DNA of 57,742 nt from Propionivibrio sp. (GTDB taxonomy: Bacteria > Pseudomonadota > Gammaproteobacteria > Burkholderiales > Rhodocyclaceae), in NCBI RefSeq assembly GCF_029255185.1, contig NZ_JAPUVO010000075.1, positions 1 to 57,742 on the forward strand, in the 5' to 3' direction. Numbering within the stretch: position 1 is the first letter of the stretch; each line of letters begins with the position of its first letter. Below are positions 8,345 to 15,670 of this stretch, in pieces. The notes beneath the pieces are model-generated. The model was not told where the DNA came from. It was given only the letters and a program-made list of their open reading frames with translations, and searched no databases. The position numbers and the translations under genes were made by a program.

Positions 8345-8536
8345 ATGCCCCAACCCAAGGCCAGCGAGGGTTTTGCGCATACTGCCGAAGAGGTAGCCGC
8401 CTGGCTGTCTGCGCAAGAGGGGCGAACGGTGACCATCGTTGACGTGTGGAAGATCGAGGCGCAGGCGCTGCGGAAGCTGCGCGCGGAGTTTGCCAGGCGC
8501 CGGATGTCGTCGCGCGACCTGTTGCCGGATCGGTGA
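8345..8536 (+). CDS. Small phage HTH-like protein (sigma-4-like)
   Basis: The protein has 63 residues and starts just after the upstream TGA. HTAEEVAAWL and VDVWKIEAQALRKLRAEFARR resemble the end of sigma-factor region 4, where a recognition helix is followed by a basic ALRKLR helix. It could be a late-gene activator, but the identity is uncertain. Confidence 0.45.
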   Translation: MPQPKASEGFAHTAEEVAAWLSAQEGRTVTIVDVWKIEAQALRKLRAEFARRRMSSRDLLPDR

Positions 8537-8614
8537 CGGATGGGCCTTGACAGGACGCAGATATTTGCCGGATACTTCTCGAACGGTGCTGAACACACCA
8601 AGTCAAAAGCGGCG

Positions 8615-8639
8615 ATCCACCCCGAAGCGTGGATTTTTT
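8615..8639 (+). terminator. Rho-independent terminator
   Basis: ATCCAC (8615-8620) pairs with GTGGAT (8629-8634) around an 8-base loop, followed by a T run ending at 8639. It lies 79 bases after the sigma-4-like gene and ahead of the structured RNA. Confidence 0.6.
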
Positions 8640-8664
8640 GCGCCTGTTGGTTTTTACTCTCAAT

Positions 8665-8745
8665 GGGCGGGTTCGTCAGTCCGTAAGGCTGGCGGCATGA
8701 CTTTTGACATGTGTTCAAAACCCGCCCACCCCCGCATGAACACGG
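8665..8745 (+). ncRNA. Structured phage RNA, candidate C4 antisense RNA
   Basis: A perfect 9-bp closing stem joins GGGCGGGTT (8665-8673) to AACCCGCCC (8719-8727). Inside it are a CAG-T-CC/GGCTG hairpin with a GTAA loop and a CATG...CATG hairpin around ACTTTTGA. A third hairpin, CCCG/CGGG, follows at 8731-8745. Multi-hairpin RNAs of this form sit in short gaps of many temperate phages, and the C4 antisense RNA of P1/P7 represses a downstream gene by pairing near its start. The next gene begins at 8775. The assignment to C4 is from memory of the motif and needs a covariance-model search. Confidence 0.5.
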
Positions 8746-8774
8746 GATTCTGAGACTCATCAAAAGGAGCAATC

Positions 8775-9221
8775 ATGCAAACCAATACCCCCTTGCAACA
8801 CAGGCCGTTCGACTATCGCCCGACGTCGTTACATCCGTTTTACCGCATCGCCCCCGAGGTCGGGCTTGATGAGGTGCACGATTATCTGAATGCGCGACTG
8901 GGCCAACTTTTCGCGCTGCTGGCAACGACTTACGGCGAAGGTGGCGAATCGTTCCGCGCTTGCAACGATGACATTCAAGATGATTACCTGTGGTCATGCG
9001 CTACGCTCGCTGACGAATGCCGTGCGCTGTTCGGACAATTTCCTTATCCCGCAACAGCCAAGCCAGACGGAGGCAAACTGGCAAGCGTATTCGAGCAACT
9101 GAACCAATTGCATCGAAACGGCGTGCTCATCATCAACCCGCAGGCCGTCAAGCATGAAGTCGACGATGCCCAAGGTTTCCTTGATTGGGCGGGCCAGCAG
9201 GCGAAAGGGGGTGCAGCATGA
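8775..9221 (+). CDS. Hypothetical phage protein downstream of the structured RNA
   Basis: A 148-residue acidic protein with a good AAGGAG site nine bases upstream. It is mainly helical, with the core VGLDEVHDYLNARLGQLFALL; no family was recognised. The stop overlaps the next ATG. Its leader contains the candidate antisense RNA, so it is the likely regulated target. Confidence 0.55.
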   Translation: MQTNTPLQHRPFDYRPTSLHPFYRIAPEVGLDEVHDYLNARLGQLFALLATTYGEGGESFRACNDDIQDDYLWSCATLADECRALFGQFPYPATAKPDGGKLASVFEQLNQLHRNGVLIINPQAVKHEVDDAQGFLDWAGQQAKGGAA

Positions 9222-9478
9222 GCGCCGAAACCATCAGCCGCGAAGCCGCGAGCCGTATCAATCCGATTATTGGCAGCCTCTTCACCGAGGACACGCTAGA
9301 GGCAGCAAGTTCTCTGCTCAAGTCGGTCGATGCTTTGATGTTGCAACTAGACGACATAGATGTGCCGGCGTCTGGCCTCTACCCACTCTTCAGCATCATT
9401 GCAGCGGCAATCGACTACGAGAAGGAAAATCCGCGCCTGTCAGGTTGCGGTAGAGCCAAGCAAATAGCGTCGACCTGA
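9218..9478 (+). CDS. Hypothetical phage protein, last gene of the element
   Basis: The protein has 86 residues and starts in the ATGA overlap with the previous gene. It is helical with alternating hydrophobic positions (ASSLLKSVDALMLQL). No domain was recognised. It is followed by a terminator at 9508-9534 and then the tRNA-proximal end of the element. Confidence 0.5.
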   Translation: MSAETISREAASRINPIIGSLFTEDTLEAASSLLKSVDALMLQLDDIDVPASGLYPLFSIIAAAIDYEKENPRLSGCGRAKQIAST

Positions 9479-9507
9479 CCGATGGCCAGGGGTGCGACGA
9501 ACACACG

Positions 9508-9534
9508 ACCGGCTGTAATGGCCGGTTTTCTTTT
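9508..9534 (+). terminator. Rho-independent terminator closing the element
   Basis: ACCGGC (9508-9513) pairs with GCCGGT (9521-9526), followed by TTTCTTTT. It ends the last plus-strand gene of the phage-derived element. Confidence 0.7.
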
Positions 9535-9598
9535 GCATGCGCCGATTGCCGCGCCGGTTCTTTCTCTGGTGCGAGTTGCTTCGTATTGCCCCGCAAAA

Positions 9599-9617
9599 CC
9601 TACACAGTGCCTACACA
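9599..9617. repeat. Tandem CCTACACA repeats, candidate integrase arm-type sites
   Basis: CCTACACA occurs at 9599-9606 and 9610-9617, an 11-base period. The pair sits 55 bases from the tRNA 3' end, where arm-binding sites of a tRNA-targeting integrase would be expected. Function is inferred from position and spacing only. Confidence 0.35.
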
Positions 9618-9630
9618 AACCAGAGACAGC

Positions 9631-9648
9631 AAAAAGCCTCTGCTTTTT
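9631..9648 (-). terminator. Terminator of the tRNA-Met gene
   Basis: AAAAAGC (9631-9637) and GCTTTTT (9642-9648) form a hairpin that on the minus strand ends in a T run, 24 bases after the tRNA 3' end. Confidence 0.5.
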
Positions 9649-9671
9649 ACCGTGGCTAAGTATTTGTTTTT

Positions 9672-9748
9672 TGGTGGTGATGGGCAGAATTGAACTGCCG
9701 ACCTATGGGTTATGAATCCATCGCTCTAACCAACTGAGCTACATCACC
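9672..9748 (-). tRNA. tRNA-Met (anticodon CAT), elongator type
   Basis: The 77-base gene folds as a complete cloverleaf. The acceptor GGTGATG pairs with CATCACC, the D stem is GCTC/GAGC, the anticodon loop TTCATAA carries CAT, and the T arm is GGCAG-TTCAATT-CTGCC. The A discriminator and CCA are encoded. The closing pair of the anticodon stem is an A-C mismatch. The first acceptor base pairs, so it is not initiator tRNA. A CAT anticodon can also belong to tRNA-Ile2 (modified by TilS), but the body looks like betaproteobacterial elongator Met. The 3' end faces the phage-derived element and is its likely attachment site. Confidence 0.93.
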
Positions 9749-9824
9749 ACGTGGGGCGCGAGATTATAGAGTTGCTGGCGCTTTCTGGTCAAGCGTTACA
9801 GTCACACAAGGCACGCAAGCTTGA

Positions 9825-9830
9825 CTATAA
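9825..9830 (+). promoter_or_regulatory. -10 box (TATAAT) directly before an ATG
   Basis: A perfect TATAAT lies eight bases upstream of the ATG at 9838, and no ribosome-binding site is visible between them. If it is the -10 element, transcription would begin at or within a base of the start codon. No convincing -35 is seen at 17 bases. Confidence 0.4.
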
Positions 9831-9837
9831 TGGCGCC

Positions 9838-10194
9838 ATGCCACTACCTGCATCCCTTGTTGCGTCGATCATCAGCGCCATTATTGAAGCCGCGGCGCAG
9901 AACCCTGCGTCGACAACGGCAAAATACGAAATCTATGCCACGACCCGCACGCTGCCGCCTGAAGCCAAGCTGGGCGTCATGCTGCCGCCGCTGGGCGACG
10001 GCATGGTGGTCATCAACGGCCAGCCGATGACGCTGGCGCCGACCGCCCAGTTCCGCAGCCAGCAGAACCTGATCGTCATGCCGATGACCATTCAGGACCA
10101 ACAAGATGTTGTTTTCATCACTGATGCTTCCGGGTCGATTTATCGCGTCTGGATGATCAGCCCGGCCGAGATTTCGGCGCTCCCCAAAAACTGA
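9838..10194 (+). CDS. Conserved hypothetical protein upstream of miaB
   Basis: The 118-residue protein begins [20 protein letters not shown]. It continues as a compact mixed alpha/beta protein with [20 protein letters not shown] and a C-terminal [13 protein letters not shown] strand. No known domain or signal peptide was recognised. It lies ten bases before miaB on the same strand and may be cotranscribed with it. It is the first gene outside the phage-derived element. Confidence 0.7.
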   Translation: MPLPASLVASIISAIIEAAAQNPASTTAKYEIYATTRTLPPEAKLGVMLPPLGDGMVVINGQPMTLAPTAQFRSQQNLIVMPMTIQDQQDVVFITDASGSIYRVWMISPAEISALPKN

Positions 10195-10204
10195 CTCGAA
10201 AAAA

Positions 10205-11554
10205 ATGGCAAAAAAACTGTTCATCCGCACTTTCGGGTGCCAGATGAACGAGTACGATTCGGACAAGATGACCGACGTTCTCGCTGCTTCTGAAGACATC
10301 GTCAAGACCGATACCCCGGAAGATGCTGACATCATTCTCTTCAACACCTGTTCGGTGCGCGAGAAGGCGCAGGAGCGTGTTTTTCACGACCTGGGCCGGG
10401 TACGGCTGCTCAAGCTAAGCAATCCCGACCTGGTGATCGGTGTTGGCGGTTGCGTGGCCAGCCAGGAAGGCGCGGCGATTGTCGCGCGCGCGCCTTACGT
10501 GGACGTGGTTTTCGGGCCGCAAACGCTGCATCGCCTGCCGCAGTTGATCGCCGATCGTCGCCGCCTGGGCCGCTCGCAGGTCGATATCACCTTTCCCGAA
10601 ATCGAGAAATTCGACAATTTGCCGCCGGCCAAGGTCGACGGTGCGTCGGCCTTTGTCTCGATCATGGAGGGGTGCAGCAAGTTCTGTTCGTTCTGCATCG
10701 TTCCCTACACCCGTGGCCAGGAAGTTTCACGCCCCTTCGATGACGTACTGACCGAGGTCGCCGGCCTGGCGGCGCAGGGTGTCAAGGAAGTGACGCTGCT
10801 CGGGCAGAATGTGAATGCCTATCGCGGCGCCATGTCGGCCGGTGATGAAAAGGCCGACCTCGCGCTGGTCATTGAATACATCGCTGAAATTCCCGGCATT
10901 GAGCGCATCCGCTACACGACCTCGCACCCACGCGAGCTTTCGCAGCGGCTAATCGATGTTTACGCCGCCGTGCCGAAACTGGTGTCGCACCTGCATCTTC
11001 CCGTCCAATCCGGCTCCGACCGCGTGCTGGCGGCGATGAAGCGTGGCTATACGGCGCTCGAGTACAAAAGTCTGGTGCGCAAGCTGCGTAGCGCGCGACC
11101 GGGGCTCTCGCTGTCGTCGGATTTCATCGTCGGCTTCCCGGGCGAAACTGCCGAGGATTTCGAAAAGACCATGACGTTGATCGACGACGTCGGTTTTGAC
11201 GCATCCTTCTCCTTCCTGTACAGCGCCCGCCCCGGAACGCCGGCTGCCGAGTTGCACGACGACACGCCGCACGCAGTCCATCTCGAACGTCTGATGCGCC
11301 TGCAAAAACGTATCGAGGATCTGTCGCAGACGGTTTCCGAAGCCATGGTCGGCAGCGTTCAACGGGTGCTGGTCGAAGGCCTATCGAAGAAGAACGAAAA
11401 TGAATTGGCCGGGCGTACCGACAACAATCGCATCGTCAATTTTGACGGCGGGTCTGCCAACAGCGCACGCCTGATTCACCGCTTCGTCGATCTGCTGATC
11501 ACCTCCGCCATGCCGCATTCGCTGCGCGGTGAAATCCTGACTCGGGCATCATGA
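10205..11554 (+). CDS. miaB: tRNA-2-methylthio-N6-dimethylallyladenosine synthase MiaB
   Basis: MiaB is a radical-SAM enzyme that adds a methylthio group to i6A37 of tRNAs reading UNN codons, a cytoplasmic reaction. The 449-residue protein has the N-terminal UPF0004 domain with the three auxiliary-cluster cysteines Cys12, Cys49 and Cys83. The radical-SAM motif is Cys157-x3-Cys161-x2-Cys164 in CSKFCSFC, and a TRAM domain is at the C-terminus. Length and motifs are normal. It opens the miaB-phoH-ybeY-corC operon and overlaps the next gene by four bases. Confidence 0.97.
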   Translation: MAKKLFIRTFGCQMNEYDSDKMTDVLAASEDIVKTDTPEDADIILFNTCSVREKAQERVFHDLGRVRLLKLSNPDLVIGVGGCVASQEGAAIVARAPYVDVVFGPQTLHRLPQLIADRRRLGRSQVDITFPEIEKFDNLPPAKVDGASAFVSIMEGCSKFCSFCIVPYTRGQEVSRPFDDVLTEVAGLAAQGVKEVTLLGQNVNAYRGAMSAGDEKADLALVIEYIAEIPGIERIRYTTSHPRELSQRLIDVYAAVPKLVSHLHLPVQSGSDRVLAAMKRGYTALEYKSLVRKLRSARPGLSLSSDFIVGFPGETAEDFEKTMTLIDDVGFDASFSFLYSARPGTPAAELHDDTPHAVHLERLMRLQKRIEDLSQTVSEAMVGSVQRVLVEGLSKKNENELAGRTDNNRIVNFDGGSANSARLIHRFVDLLITSAMPHSLRGEILTRAS

Positions 11555-12540
11555 GCGCCAAAACCACCGCCCGACCCAGAGCCATCGAGTTATTGCTCTC
11601 GCCAATCAATAACCACCAGTTAGCCAATCTATGCGGCGCGCTCGACGAGAACCTGCGCCAGATCGAAACCGCACTCGATGTTTCCATTGCCCGGCGCGGC
11701 GAGCGCTTCACCCTGCGCGGCGAGCCGACGCAGACGGCGCGCGCATCCGAAGCGCTGCAAATGTTCTACGCGCAGGCCAGAAATACATTGTCGGTCGATG
11801 AGATTCAACTCGGCCTGATCGAGTTGATCAACCGCCCCGCGCGCAAAGCCCTGGCCTTAGGCGGCCTGGCCCCGGCGCTACTGACGCGCAAAACTGAACT
11901 GCACGGCCGCACGCCGCGCCAAGCTGAGTATCTGAAGCATATCCAGGAACACGACATCACCTTCGGCACCGGCCCGGCCGGCACCGGCAAGACCTATCTG
12001 GCGGTAGCTTCGGCGGTCGATGCCATTGAACGCGAACTAGTGCAGCGCATTGTGCTGACCCGCCCGGCAGTCGAGGCCGGCGAACGACTTGGTTTCCTGC
12101 CCGGCGATCTGGCGCAGAAGGTCGATCCCTATCTGCGACCACTCTACGACGCACTCTATGACCTGATGGGTTTTGACAAGGTGGCCAAACTCTTTGAGCG
12201 TGGCGCCATCGAAATCGCCCCACTGGCCTACATGCGCGGGCGCACACTGAACCACGCTTTCATCATTCTCGACGAGGCGCAGAACACAACGCCCGAGCAG
12301 ATGAAGATGTTCCTGACACGTATCGGAATCGGCGCCAAGGCCGTGGTCACCGGCGACGTGACGCAGATCGACTTGCAGCACGGGCAGAAGAGCGGGCTGA
12401 TCGAAGCGCGCCAGATTCTCAAGGAAGTGCGCGGCATCGCCTTTACCGAATTCCAGAAGGAAGACGTGGTCCGCCACCCGCTGGTCGCGCGCATTGTCTC
12501 CGCCTACGAAGCGCACACCACGTCGCTTGAGAGACAATGA
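11551..12540 (+). CDS. ybeZ: PhoH-family ATPase (YbeZ)
   Basis: This 329-residue cytoplasmic ATPase of the PhoH/YbeZ family acts with YbeY in RNA and ribosome quality control. Walker A is GPAGTGKT (residues 141-148) and Walker B lies in FIILDEAQN about a hundred residues later. An N-terminal KH-like region (residues about 10-75) precedes the ATPase domain. It starts in an ATGA overlap with miaB and itself overlaps ybeY by four bases, the classic order of this operon. Confidence 0.94.
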   Translation: MSAKTTARPRAIELLLSPINNHQLANLCGALDENLRQIETALDVSIARRGERFTLRGEPTQTARASEALQMFYAQARNTLSVDEIQLGLIELINRPARKALALGGLAPALLTRKTELHGRTPRQAEYLKHIQEHDITFGTGPAGTGKTYLAVASAVDAIERELVQRIVLTRPAVEAGERLGFLPGDLAQKVDPYLRPLYDALYDLMGFDKVAKLFERGAIEIAPLAYMRGRTLNHAFIILDEAQNTTPEQMKMFLTRIGIGAKAVVTGDVTQIDLQHGQKSGLIEARQILKEVRGIAFTEFQKEDVVRHPLVARIVSAYEAHTTSLERQ

Positions 12541-12998
12541 GCAGCAAGCGCGTGAACCTTAGCGTGCAATACGCCTGTAATACAGCGCAGTTACCCTTAC
12601 GCCCGCAGATTCGCGCCTGGGTACGTGCTGCGCTGGGCGCAGACGGCGGTCGCGGCGGGCAGATTACCGTGCGTTTTGTTGATGTCGAAGAAGGGCAGAC
12701 GCTCAATCGCGACTATCGCGGCAAGGACTACGCGACCAACGTACTGTCCTTCCCTTACGAACAAGAACCGATCGTCTGTGGCGATCTCGTCCTCTGTGCA
12801 CCGGTCGTCGCACGCGAAGCAAACGAGCAGGGCAAACTGCTGGAAGCTCATTACGCGCATCTGATCATTCATGGGCTGCTGCACCTACAGGGTTACGACC
12901 ATGAAGCCGGCCAGAAAGAAGCGCACCGAATGGAGGATCATGAGCGCGTAATTCTCGCTTCACTCGCTTACGCCGACCCCTATTCGGACGGTCAGTAG
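12537..12998 (+). CDS. ybeY: Endoribonuclease YbeY (rRNA maturation factor)
   Basis: YbeY is a single-strand-specific metallo-endoribonuclease needed for 16S rRNA 3'-end processing and ribosome quality control. The 153-residue protein has the diagnostic zinc motif [11 protein letters not shown], with ligands His112, His116 and His122, and an upstream [16 protein letters not shown] block. It overlaps phoH by four bases, so translation is coupled. Confidence 0.96.
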   Translation: MSSKRVNLSVQYACNTAQLPLRPQIRAWVRAALGADGGRGGQITVRFVDVEEGQTLNRDYRGKDYATNVLSFPYEQEPIVCGDLVLCAPVVAREANEQGKLLEAHYAHLIIHGLLHLQGYDHEAGQKEAHRMEDHERVILASLAYADPYSDGQ

Positions 12999-13058
12999 GG
13001 CTGCCGGAGACCCGCAATATCACCCGCCACCCATTTCGTTTTACTCCTCACGTGATCT

Positions 13059-13904
13059 ATGGACATACACCCAGACACCCGACCCAGCTTCTTCGAACGC
13101 CTCTCTTCCCTCCTCCTGCGCGAGCCGGAAGACCGGGAGCAACTGATCAAACTGCTACATTCGGCGCACGAGCGCAATCTGCTTGACGCCGACGCGCTGT
13201 CGATCACCGAAGGCGCGCTGGCCGCCTCTGAAATCAGCGTATCCGATGTGATGGTGCCGCGCGCCCAGATGGAAGTCATCGACATTGACGATCCGCTGGA
13301 CAAAATCATTGCCCTGCTCAATCGTACCGGGCACTCGCGCTTCCCGGTCATCGACGGCGATCGTGACCAGGTTATCGGCCTGCTACTGGCCAAGGATTTT
13401 TTGCGCCTGCAAAGCGCTGACAAATTCAATCTGCGTAACTGGCTGCGGCCGGCCGTCTTCATCCCCGAATCCAAACGCCTGAACGTGCTGCTGCGCGAGT
13501 TCCGCGTTTCGCACAACCACATGGCCGTGGTGGTCGACGAATACGCTGGCGTTTGCGGCCTGATCACCATCGAGGATGTTCTCGAACAGATCGTCGGCGA
13601 CATCGAGGACGAATACGATTTTGACGAGGCCGAAGATACTATCCGGCTCGATCAAAGCGGCCGTTACCGTGTCAAGGCGCAAACAACTATTGAGGATTTC
13701 AACGCCCTCCTCGGCACCCATTTTGGCAACGAGGAATGCAACACCGTGGGCGGACTGATCCTGCATCATCTTGGTCGCGTCCCGAAACGCAACGAAGCCG
13801 TCGACCTTGACGGCCTGCACTTCCATGTCTTGCGTGCTGATAGTCGCCGGCTCTACACCCTGTCAGTCAGCGTCGCGCCCGACGCCGCGGATGACCCGTC
13901 CTAG
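13059..13904 (+). CDS. corC: CorC/YbeX-type CBS-domain transporter-associated protein
   Basis: The product has 281 residues. Two CBS domains (about 65-125 and 130-185; VSDVMVPRAQMEVI and HNHMAVVVDEYAGVCGLIT are characteristic) are followed by a C-terminal CorC/HlyC domain (about 200-275). The family is linked to magnesium/cobalt export and to ribosome health through YbeY/YbeZ. It closes the operon, 60 bases after ybeY. The apolipoprotein N-acyltransferase gene that often follows is absent here. Confidence 0.94.
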   Translation: MDIHPDTRPSFFERLSSLLLREPEDREQLIKLLHSAHERNLLDADALSITEGALAASEISVSDVMVPRAQMEVIDIDDPLDKIIALLNRTGHSRFPVIDGDRDQVIGLLLAKDFLRLQSADKFNLRNWLRPAVFIPESKRLNVLLREFRVSHNHMAVVVDEYAGVCGLITIEDVLEQIVGDIEDEYDFDEAEDTIRLDQSGRYRVKAQTTIEDFNALLGTHFGNEECNTVGGLILHHLGRVPKRNEAVDLDGLHFHVLRADSRRLYTLSVSVAPDAADDPS

Positions 13905-13927
13905 TGTTTAATTGCATAACTCAACAA

Positions 13928-13998
13928 CCACCGGCTGAAAGCCGGTGGGCTGGTGTTACGGACTGAAAGTCCGGATACGCGTCGACTAAACGACGCGT
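13928..13998. repeat. Three consecutive hairpins, mobile-element-like or ncRNA-like
   Basis: Three perfect hairpins stand in a row: CCACCGGC-TGAAA-GCCGGTGG (13928-13948), CGGACT-GAA-AGTCCG (13959-13973) and ACGCGTCG-ACTAAA-CGACGCGT (13977-13998). Loops share a GAAA/TAAA character. Such arrays are found at ends of IS200/IS605-family elements and in their TnpB guide RNAs, as well as in non-autonomous derivatives. No transposase gene is near. The first hairpin may also terminate the corC operon, although no T run follows. Confidence 0.5.
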
Positions 13999-14150
13999 CT
14001 TAATCGGGTTCTATCTTGAATACATCATTTGGCTTCGGTTCAAAGTGGTGATTTAAACCTTATGATCGACAATTAACTAGTCAGAAATTCATTCATCTTA
14101 GAACCTGGGGAAACAGTCATCTGCAAGCGATGCTCCTGACCGTGGAAGTA

Positions 14151-14345
14151 TCATTTTTTTGCCGCGTCCTGAATTTTCTCACCGGCCTTTTCGATCTTCT
14201 GCCCAACCTTGTCCGCCGCCTTGTCAACTTCCTTGCCAGCGCGTTCTGCCGGGCCTTCCTGCTTCTGGCAGGCGGGCAGTGTTGCAAACAGCGCGCCGAT
14301 GACCAGGGCAGCGCCGACGGTTTTTCCGAGCTTGATCATGTTCAT
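14151..14345 (-). CDS. Small lipoprotein with amphipathic helix
   Basis: The 64-residue protein has a lipoprotein signal peptide ending in LPAC (Cys about 26). The rest is one lysine/alanine/glutamate-rich amphipathic helix (KEVDKAADKVGQKIEKAG), reminiscent of small stress-induced envelope lipoproteins. Its function is unknown. It is the last of three small envelope genes facing leftward. Confidence 0.65.
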   Translation of the reverse strand: MNMIKLGKTVGAALVIGALFATLPACQKQEGPAERAGKEVDKAADKVGQKIEKAGEKIQDAAKK

Positions 14346-14453
14346 CGCTTGTATCTCCAGTTAAACCGCTCACCCGCAAACCAGCATTTCGGCTGGCCGC
14401 AGGATCAGGGCACAATGGCGCCAGACGTCCAGTCAGGCCCATCGCATCACTCA

Positions 14454-14669
14454 TTACTTGCTGATTTCGTGACCGATGACACCGCCGACGGCAGCACCGC
14501 CAACGGTGCCAAGGGCACCACCACCGGTCAGGATGGCGCCACCGACGGCACCGACGCCAGCGCCGATGGCCGTGTTCTTATCCTGATTCGACATCCCGGC
14601 ACACCCGCCGAGGCAAAACAACACCGCAGCAGCAACCGTACTGAGCGCAACTCTCTGTATCGTTTTCAT
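14454..14669 (-). CDS. Glycine-zipper lipoprotein (OsmB-like)
   Basis: The 71-residue protein has a lipoprotein signal (LGGC, Cys about 23). A glycine-zipper membrane segment follows (GAGVGAVGGAILTGGGALG, residues about 36-66). The layout matches osmotically inducible lipoproteins of the OsmB/YMGG-like type in the outer membrane. The sequence after the zipper is only a few residues long. Confidence 0.75.
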   Translation of the reverse strand: MKTIQRVALSTVAAAVLFCLGGCAGMSNQDKNTAIGAGVGAVGGAILTGGGALGTVGGAAVGGVIGHEISK

Positions 14670-14730
14670 TGGACCACCTCGTTATCAAACATTGGACTAC
14701 CGGCATATCGTCAGTGATCAAGTACGACCT

Positions 14731-15342
14731 TTACTTGCCAGCACTCATTTTTGCCTTGTTCAGGCAGTCATCCTTGCTTGCGCCAGAAAATGCGTCACAC
14801 TTTTCCTTGGCTACTGTGTACTGGGCCTCACCCTTTTCTACCTTGGCATCCTTGCGCGCCTCGCTAACCTTTATGTTGGCATCGCTACGTGCTTCGGCAG
14901 TTTTTTCAGTGGCTGTGGCGTTGGCGCCGGCAGTCGTCTTCTGCGCCTTGGCGTCGGCTTTGGCGGTAGTCTGTGCGGCCTTGGCTTCCTTCACGCAGAC
15001 ATCCTTGACGTTGCCGGACAGGTCGTCACATTTTTGAATGGCCACCTCATAGTCCGCCTCGGCCTTGGCGACGAGTACATTGTAGTGATTCTTGGTGCTT
15101 GGCTTGTAGCCGGCTTCGAGTTCAGCCTTGGCCACATTTTCCTTGCCTTTGGCTTCAGCCACGCAGATGTCGTTGGCATTGCCTGAAAGGGCAGCGCAAT
15201 CCTTCCCGGCGGCCTTGTACTCGGTGGATATCTTGGTTTTGCTATCCTTGTACTCGGTCTTGGTCATGGTTTGCGCCATTGCACCGGCGCTGAATGCGAA
15301 ACCAATGGCCAGTGCGGCCAATTTGATATTGAACTTGTTCAT
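14731..15342 (-). CDS. Secreted protein with three cysteine-pair repeats
   Basis: The 203-residue protein has a Sec signal peptide cleaved after AGAMA (about residue 23). The mature part repeats one unit three times: a Cys, then about seven residues and a second Cys (CAALSGNANDIC, CDDLSGNVKDVC, CDAFSGASKDDC), each followed by an alanine- and lysine-rich helix. Each pair could form one disulphide at a helical hairpin. The linker between units two and three is low complexity (A/K/T). It is likely periplasmic; no enzyme motif is seen. Similar proteins are known to me from Rhodocyclales, without a defined role. Confidence 0.7.
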   Translation of the reverse strand: MNKFNIKLAALAIGFAFSAGAMAQTMTKTEYKDSKTKISTEYKAAGKDCAALSGNANDICVAEAKGKENVAKAELEAGYKPSTKNHYNVLVAKAEADYEVAIQKCDDLSGNVKDVCVKEAKAAQTTAKADAKAQKTTAGANATATEKTAEARSDANIKVSEARKDAKVEKGEAQYTVAKEKCDAFSGASKDDCLNKAKMSAGK

Positions 15343-15670
15343 AATGATTCCTTCATTTAATGGATGGAAAAATGATGCATTGGCAAAATGCCGGATGACC
15401 AGTTATCTTCGCCAAGCGTTCTGCTTTTAACCATCACGCTATGCCACGGTACCGATAAAGCACCTTTGTTGGCTCCGACAGGTTGAAGCGTATTGAGAAA
15501 ATCCGGGATACTCTGTCTGCTGGCGCACACAAGCGATATTCGATTGCCACTGTTTGTTTTCCAAGCACCTGCCGTACTGCGATCGCATGTTAGGATGCGA
15601 TCCACCGTGTCTTCAGTAAGTATTAAAAGTGCCGATTTCGCATCGGCTCATTGGAGAGTAAAACGATCCT
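15343..15670. other. Intergenic region of 328 bases between divergent genes
   Basis: This gap must hold the promoters of the leftward secreted-protein gene and the rightward glycosyltransferase. A small hairpin, GCCGAT-TTCGC-ATCGGC, lies at 15631-15647 just before the ribosome-binding site GGAG (15652-15655) of the next gene. I see no further gene or repeat. Confidence 0.5.

Noticed and set aside
9482-9715. Frame of 77 codons running into the tRNA-Met gene
   Set aside because: It reads through the terminator, the repeats and the tRNA on the opposite strand; not a gene.
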